This document shows positions 58,265 through 64,000 of a stretch of DNA of 64,000 bases, piece by piece (positions within the stretch are counted from its first letter, which is position 1; the number at the start of each line of letters is the position of its first letter). The stretch is from NCBI RefSeq assembly GCF_932294415.1, contig NC_065537.1, positions 5,436,349-5,500,348 on the forward strand, read 5' to 3'. The translations under genes were made by a program, and so were the position numbers. The notes under the pieces are model-generated. The model had not been told where the DNA came from, ran no database searches, and was given only the letters and a program-made list of their open reading frames with translations. The DNA is from Quercus robur (Eukaryota; Streptophyta; Magnoliopsida; Fagales; Fagaceae).

Positions 58265-59302
58265 AGAGAAAGGAAAAAGTCTTACTGCCCTTGGTCGTGA
58301 GACATTGCCATGATATGACATGGCAGCATTGACTACATGTGATTTGTCTCCCTCACACATGATATTATCCTCTTAGTGTTCGATGGATTTTGATGAAAGT
58401 CAAATATATGTTTCACTAGAGTTGATAAATTGATTTCCTTTAATGAGCTTCTGCCAAATTGCTTTTTATATGTAATGTTGACAAGGCATACATAATGTTT
58501 TGAAAGTCACATTCTCTCTCTTATTACTTTCTGAGAAAAGGTGGTGAAGTTATAGACTTATAGGAATTTAATTTTTGAGCTCGATTTTGTATCTAAGATT
58601 TAAGATCTGAGATTTAAGATATTATGTTTGGGAAGACCGTATGAAAGAAGATTGAAATGGAGGAATTACTATGGTTTTCAGTTATTCCTCTTTGGAGATG
58701 ATTGTCAAAGAAAAGCTCCTCTGGGAGGAAGGAATGGGATGGAATGAATATTAAGGTATTGTCAAGAAATATTCCATTCCATTCCCTCATAACTGAGAAG
58801 AACATTCATTACATTTCATGAAATGGAGGTGAAATCTCAATTCCTCAATTCTATCCTTATCCTGAAAAAAGACAAATGTAAAAGGAAAAATAGCATTATT
58901 ATTATTAGTATCTTATTCTAAAAAAAAAGGCTTTATTATTATTTTAAATTCCATCCATTCCTTTATAAACTTGCAAACAGAATAGAGAAAATACAACATA
59001 TTCATTTCCATTTGATTCCATTATTTTATCCTGTGCTCATTGCAATACTGTATAAAGTCCCAAATATAATATGTCGAAGGAAGGAAAGTGAGGCTTCTTA
59101 TTATATATACCACTGCATTTTCCAGCTGAACAAACATATAGTCTGCACCAATTTTTTGGATGAGAAACTTTCAGGTGGAAAAATATTAGCTATCAGATGA
59201 AATGGAAAAGTACTTTGCACGAAAATTATTTACAAAAAAGCGACACTATATACAACTAAATCACATAAGAGTAACATATATTTCACTTGCTTGGCCTTCT
59301 TG
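57860..59302. other. Spacer between convergent STR1 and bHLH genes
   Basis: It holds the STR1 3' UTR (AATAAATATTG near 57979 is a candidate poly(A) signal). An A run of over 40 nt lies at about 58218-58261. A segment at about 58600-59020 with GGAATGGGATGGAATG and CATTCCATTCCC at its parts looks like a MITE remnant, without firm borders. Confidence 0.6.
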
Positions 59303-60961
59303 TCAACCCTCTGATTTGACCAGGCATTTGAGATCATTAGAAATTGAAGGTATAGATAGAATGTCATGCTCTTTCACACACAATTTGGAAAGCTCCTTTG
59401 GGACCAAGCACTTATCCTCCAAATATAGCTTCTCTTGAACTCTTGGAGATGCAAGAATGACTTGCATTTCTGTGGGGCTGGCTGCATATGTTTCCTGTGC
59501 AAAATAATTCCCACTTCTTTCAAAACCAAGTAATAAAAAACTTTGGGGGTAATGACAATAAAAACAAATAGAAAAAACTAAGCCTTGTCGAATTGTGTTG
59601 TTTAGTTTTGATATTCATCAATTGTTCTTTAAAATTTGGTACGATTTGAGGTTGGATGTAGATTCTCGAAATGAACCTGACCAAGATTTGGATAGAAAGT
59701 TTAGCTACACCAACCTCAGAAATTTATGGGCCGCTTTTGTGTCATACTTCTTTGGGCCGAAAGTTTGATATTAATAAAAGACATGGGCTGAATTTTGATA
59801 GGAAAAATTTATACAATCATTTAGTTGTAGGTCACAATTAGTAAAGTTTATTGTCATTAAATAAGGGAACTATGTTTACTTTTGTATAGAAAAAAAAATC
59901 ACTCTCGCACAACTGTATTAGTCATTCACCAGGGAATATGATCAGACCATTAAGCAGCTCTCTAATATTGTCTGGCAATGTTAATAAGAAAATTATGGCC
60001 TAACATAGTATAGACTAATATTTTAAAAAATGGGTTTGGAATCATAGGTTTGTTGTTGGTTGTAGAAAAGAGAAATTAGTCATTTTTGAATGAGTAACAT
60101 GAAAAATTAGTCTATTACTGCATAGATCTGTTAGAGTTTCTCCATTTCATGGTAAAACAAAAACAGAAATGAAAACACAAGTGATGAAGTGAAGCTATAT
60201 TTCTTTAACTACGTACATTTTCCTTTTATTTCAATAGTAGTGGGTTAACCATCGCACACCTTTAGTACGGTAGTCACTCCACAAGTATAAATGCTTATAG
60301 GGTGTGGGAGTAAGAGTCAGAGTTCAAGTCTTCAGGAAAGAGTTTCTCACACATATACACTTAAATTAGGCTAGAGTAGAAATTTTATCTTGTATCAAAA
60401 AATAATAGTGGGTTAAACCTCTCAAAAATAGGGGGTTAAGGTTTCATTAAAAAAAATTAAAATAGAAGATTAATTGGCTAATGAAAGCACGTGTATCATT
60501 GGATGATTAGGTCTCTGAGTCTCTCCTACTTTCAAGCACGTCTTTCAACTTCCTCCTAAAGTCTCTCATGCATGTATATCGCTTTAACTTCCTACGTTCT
60601 TCTTTCCCTTCTAACTGTCTCCTAAACTCTCTCGTGAACCATTCTTATGAGGATTGTTTTCTACTTCTAGGTATCTTCTGGATCATAGTACTACTATTAT
60701 TAGCCCTTATTGGGTTAATTACATTACATGCCGAGAGCAATGTCATTCTAGTTATAGACTTTCTCAATTGTATAAGTTAGAGCATTTACAGCAAGGTTAT
60801 CAAAAAATATAGCTTTTAGCAACTTTATCTTTTTTAACAACTCACTTTATAATATATCCAACATCAAAGGTTTTATTTCTTCTCAAAAAAAAAAAAAAAA
60901 AAATCAAAAGTTTTATTTTAACAAACAACACATTAAACAAACAAATATAATAAACACTACA

Positions 60962-61025
<64 letters not shown>

Positions 61026-62813
61026 CTAATTTAATAATGAAAGAAGAAAGAGAAAATAATTTAATATTTGTAGCAATTTATTACAGTGATTTGCTACTAC
61101 TAACAGCTCACTGTAGCAAGTTGGTAAAATATTTTAAGCTAATTTAATAATGAAAGAAGAAAGAGAAAATAATTTAATATTTGTAGCAATTTATTACAGT
61201 GATCTGCTACTACTAATAGCTCACTATAGCAAGTTGGTAAAATATTTTAAGTTTAACAATATTGTTGTGGGGTGTTTTTGTTTGTTTGAAGCTATAAAAT
61301 AACTAAAAAGCTATTTTAAGAGCATTGCTGTGGATGCTATTAGGTTTTTAGCAGTAAATCTGATAAGTGTAAAAGTAAATATTATATACCAATAAAACAT
61401 TAAAATAATATAAAGGAAAAGGCAAAGGAGAAGAAGCTTTAGTACATATAGTTGGGAGTTTTAATCCTTGTTATAGTCATAGACAGCAAACCAAATAGTC
61501 CAGCATGTATTGAAACTTTGGCCATGCATTATCATTAAAAGATATATAAAAATCCACTGAAATTCTCATGTTAAATATACTTTTTTCTTTTCTTTTTTTT
61601 CTTTTTTTTCTTCTTTTGATGAGCAGTTAAATATACTTTGTAGTCTTAAAATCTATTCCATTTATTTTGGAATATAAATGACTAGATTTTGTTATAGTCC
61701 AATTTAAATAACATATATTGACTAACACTATTTAAATTATTGATAATATGACAAAAATTAATACATTCATTTTAAAAATAGATGGAAATGATTTTAAGAC
61801 CGTGGAGATCTCAAAAATTAAGACCGTGGATAATATGACAAAAATTAATGCATTCATTTCTAGAAAGGTCACACAAATTAGCCAATATGAAGTGAACTCA
61901 AATTAGACACCAAAAAAAAAAACACTCAGCAGAAGTTAATTAAATGGAAAATGTCAAAGAAATTATTAAATGTGCTATGAAAAAAGCTTAAAAATTGACA
62001 TGTCAATTAATATAACCAGCCTCATGGTATGATAAACTAAATAAATTTTTTTTAATTATATTTAATTTTGTGTTAAAAAATTAACACATCAATTTATAAA
62101 TAAAGTTGTATGAAATTTATAATATAAATCTCTAACATGAAAATTACCTGAAATGAACCCATGAGTTCAAGAATCCCAACTTGTGCCTGCAAGTACTTGA
62201 CATACTTGGAAGCAGCTTGAAGCATCTCAGCTGTGTTCATTTTAGAGCAACCCGGAATCAGCCTCCCTAGCTCTTGAGTCTTCTCAGTGATCTTCCTTCT
62301 CCTTTCTCGAGCAGCAATGCTCTGTGCCGACACACTTCTTTCATTCATTTTCTTTGAACTCTCAACATTTTGAGTGCAATCAACCTGTGGAATACCATAC
62401 TCAGGCAGTTGAGAGAAGAGTTCAGGCAAAACCTCGGCCACCATACAAGGATTTGGAACAAGCCCATCAAAGAAAGTTGGTGTAAAATCCAAGCTAAATT
62501 GATTTTCATGGCATCTTTGGCGTTTTGGGAATGAGTAGGGTTCAAAATCTTGTGGGGGTGTTAGCATTTCAGAGAGGGAAATGAAAGGTTCACAAGAAGA
62601 TGATAAGTATTGAAGCAAATGGGTGGAACAATATTCTTCAGGGTGTAGGAAACTTTCTTGGTCATACAGTGGATGAAGCAATGTGTTTTGAAGTTCAAAG
62701 TTGTTGGAATAGCTTAGGAGCTCTCCTGCTAGCTCTGCTTGTCTTTGTTGGAAACTAATCTGTGTGTTAAGGTGTTGAAGTGTTCCCAACTCTGTGTATG
62801 TACTCAAGGCCAT
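59303..62813 (-). CDS. bHLH transcription factor, bHLH52/53-like
   Basis: Two exons on the - strand: 62813-62148 (222 codons) and 59494-59303 (63 codons plus TGA), 285 aa, with donor CAG|GTAATT and acceptor TTGCACAG in phase. The bHLH domain is at residues about 160-214: basic region SAQSIAARERRRK, helix 1 EKTQELGRLIP, loop GCSKMNT, helix 2 AEMLQAASKYVKYLQAQVGIL. Exon 2 encodes the conserved tail LASPRVQEKLYLEDKCLVPK found after the domain in Arabidopsis bHLH52/53 relatives (from memory). Basic-region position 5 appears to be Gln and position 9 Ala, so canonical E-box contacts (His5/Glu9/Arg13) are lacking, as in group VIII members. It is a nuclear regulator by family; targets are unknown. 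The 2.65-kb intron holds a SINE and a MITE. The frame is intact. Confidence 0.9.
60251..60405 (+). mobile_element. SINE in the bHLH intron
   Basis: The body reads GTAGTCACTCCACAAGTATA, then GAGTTCAAGTC (B box), ACACTTAAATTAGGCTAGAG and ends ATCTTGTATC with A's. It is flanked by TAGTGGGTTAACC (60238-60250) and TAGTGGGTTAAACC (60406-60419). Same family as the minus copy at 43950. Confidence 0.8.
60780..61339. mobile_element. Tourist-like MITE (PIF/Harbinger type) in the bHLH intron
   Basis: The left end GAGCATTTACAGCAA pairs with the right end TAGCATCCACAGCAA in reverse complement, and inner parts also pair (ATAGCTTTTAGC with GCTATAAAATAAC-like). TTA flanks both sides (60777-60779 and 61340-61342), the target size of this superfamily. 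It contains a (GA)n microsatellite at about 60965-61021 and a 113-bp tandem duplication. No coding capacity. Confidence 0.75.
61026..61251. repeat. 113-bp tandem duplication inside the MITE
   Basis: CTAATTTAATAATGAAAGAA begins both units (61026 and 61139). Both continue to GTAAAATATTTTAAG with two or three differences. Confidence 0.92.
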
Positions 62814-64000
62814 GATGGTAAAAACTGCAGAAGAGAAACAATGTATATATTATCATTTAAACTTTGAACAATTACATAGCAAGCTAATTAACACAAAGTG
62901 AACAATTTTAGTGCTTAGTGGGTGCAATTCCTCTCTGTTCAAAATAATTTGTGAAGTGCCAAAAAATAAAAGAGTCTTTATAAAATTAGCAAGAGAGAAC
63001 AAAAGTGGTAGCAGAAGAAAATAGTAGCAAAAGGGTTGTGTAATATGTAGTATATTAAGAACTTTGATATAAAAGGAAGAAATGAGCATGACCCAGTAGG
63101 TATTATAAGTGAAAAAACTGAAACATAGCTAGAGAGAGAGAGAGATACTGTGTAGGGAAGTAGATACTGTTTGTTGACGCAGACACAAGAGCAGAACTCA
63201 GAAGACCTTAATTTATTTGCAAGTACAAAACTAGATAAACTGAGTAACTGACATTAACTTCACTGCCTCAGTGTGTCAATTATTGTACATTTGTACTCTG
63301 AGAGAGAGAGAGAGAGAGAGAGAGAAGTGGGTAATGCAGGTTGGGTTGTGGGTGGGTTGAGATAAATCCGGAAGTTGAGGTTTGGAGCAGTTAACTACTT
63401 GCGAGGAAAGCTAGGACTTTGCTACTTCATCTAAAACCGCCATGTGCTTAGTTTTCACCTTGGTATCCTAGGTTTTTTTTTTTTTTTATTATTATTTTTA
63501 ATTTTAATGCTTTTAAAAATATTCTCTATTTAAATATATACAATTAGGCATTATTTTGGTATAAATCCCAAATCTAAAACTCTTGGATATAAAAAGAAAA
63601 TATAATCCAATGATGAATTTATCAAAATTCACATTGAATAGAAAAAATATTAAATGGAGTTGTAAAATTCACATTCGACTAAATTTTTAGCCAAACTTTT
63701 TGTGATCTAACATTCTTGATCTTAAATTGTTTTTACTTTTTTGAGTTGATTATTCAGGATTAATTGTTCTTGTTTTTGGCATTTTTGGCAAGTCCTAATT
63801 TATTTATTTATTTTAAATCCCAAACTTGCAGGATGGTCTTTATTTATTTTTTATATTTCTTTTTATCCAATTTTTAATTTTTTTTTTCTATTTGTTGTAA
63901 CAATTCAATTAGGAGGCATACCCTAACAAGTAACACCATGGAATTTTTCTAACATCTAAAATTCATACAACAAATGTTTTTGGTTAAATTTATGGTTTAC
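62814..64000 (-). promoter_or_regulatory. Upstream region of the bHLH gene
   Basis: Candidate TATA boxes on the - strand are TTTTATAAAG (about 62975-62984) and TTTTATATC (about 63066-63075); which is used is not clear. A (GA)n tract lies at 63299-63325, typical of plant leaders or promoters. The far end (63480-63720) is AT-rich and holds a stretch (AATCCAATGATGAATTTATC and flanks) weakly like the foldback MITE at 43536. No other gene is seen. Confidence 0.45.

Noticed and set aside
63299-63325. GA tract as a coding or RNA feature
   Set aside because: Simple (GA)n microsatellite common in plant promoters and leaders.

Overview
This is a 64 kb piece of plant nuclear DNA. The base composition is AT-rich, the genes are split by introns, and the space between them is packed with transposon remains. 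The proteins are typical of a dicot. The repeat mix (Tat-type Ty3/gypsy and SIRE-type Ty1/copia elements, L1 tails, Au-like SINEs) suggests a woody rosid, perhaps a Fagaceae tree such as oak; that genus-level guess rests on recall, not on a search.

Four host genes can be supported with exact exon borders. (1) A HemK/PrmC-type release-factor glutamine methyltransferase lies on the + strand (15131-22713, 3 exons, 366 aa). (2) A ubiquitin-conjugating enzyme E2 of the UBC8/28-30 class lies on the - strand (coding 23912-25801, 4 coding exons, 148 aa, plus a leader intron reaching 27447). (3) The mitochondrial thiosulfate/3-mercaptopyruvate sulfurtransferase STR1 lies on the + strand (44461-57859, 12 exons, 377 aa). 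(4) A bHLH transcription factor of the bHLH52/53 type lies on the - strand (59303-62813, 2 exons 2.65 kb apart, 285 aa). Genes 1/2 and 3/4 are convergent pairs. The four do not form a pathway.

Layout: 1-13500 is a transposon graveyard: a CACTA end, a minus-strand Tat fragment, a SIRE copia fragment lying against it, and three solo LTRs. 14-23 kb is the HemK gene, with an L1 nested in an opposite L1 inside intron 2. 23.9-27.6 kb is the E2 gene. 27.8-28.6 kb holds a foldback element that carries a MITE. 28987-40115 is a complete-length but decayed Tat retrotransposon with 5-bp target duplications, matching LTRs and an extra antisense reading frame. 40-44 kb holds tandem repeats, SINEs, a solo LTR and a foldback MITE. 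44-58 kb is STR1, whose introns have collected at least eight insertions, five with readable target-site duplications. 59-63 kb is the bHLH gene, with a SINE and a Tourist-like MITE in its intron.

The most notable signals are the antisense frame of the Tat family, present in two separate copies here, each with a TATA box about 220 bp upstream; an exceptionally GC- and CpG-rich hAT-like element in an STR1 intron; a minimal upstream ORF whose stop codon abuts the STR1 start codon; and a clear record of nested insertions with readable target-site duplications.
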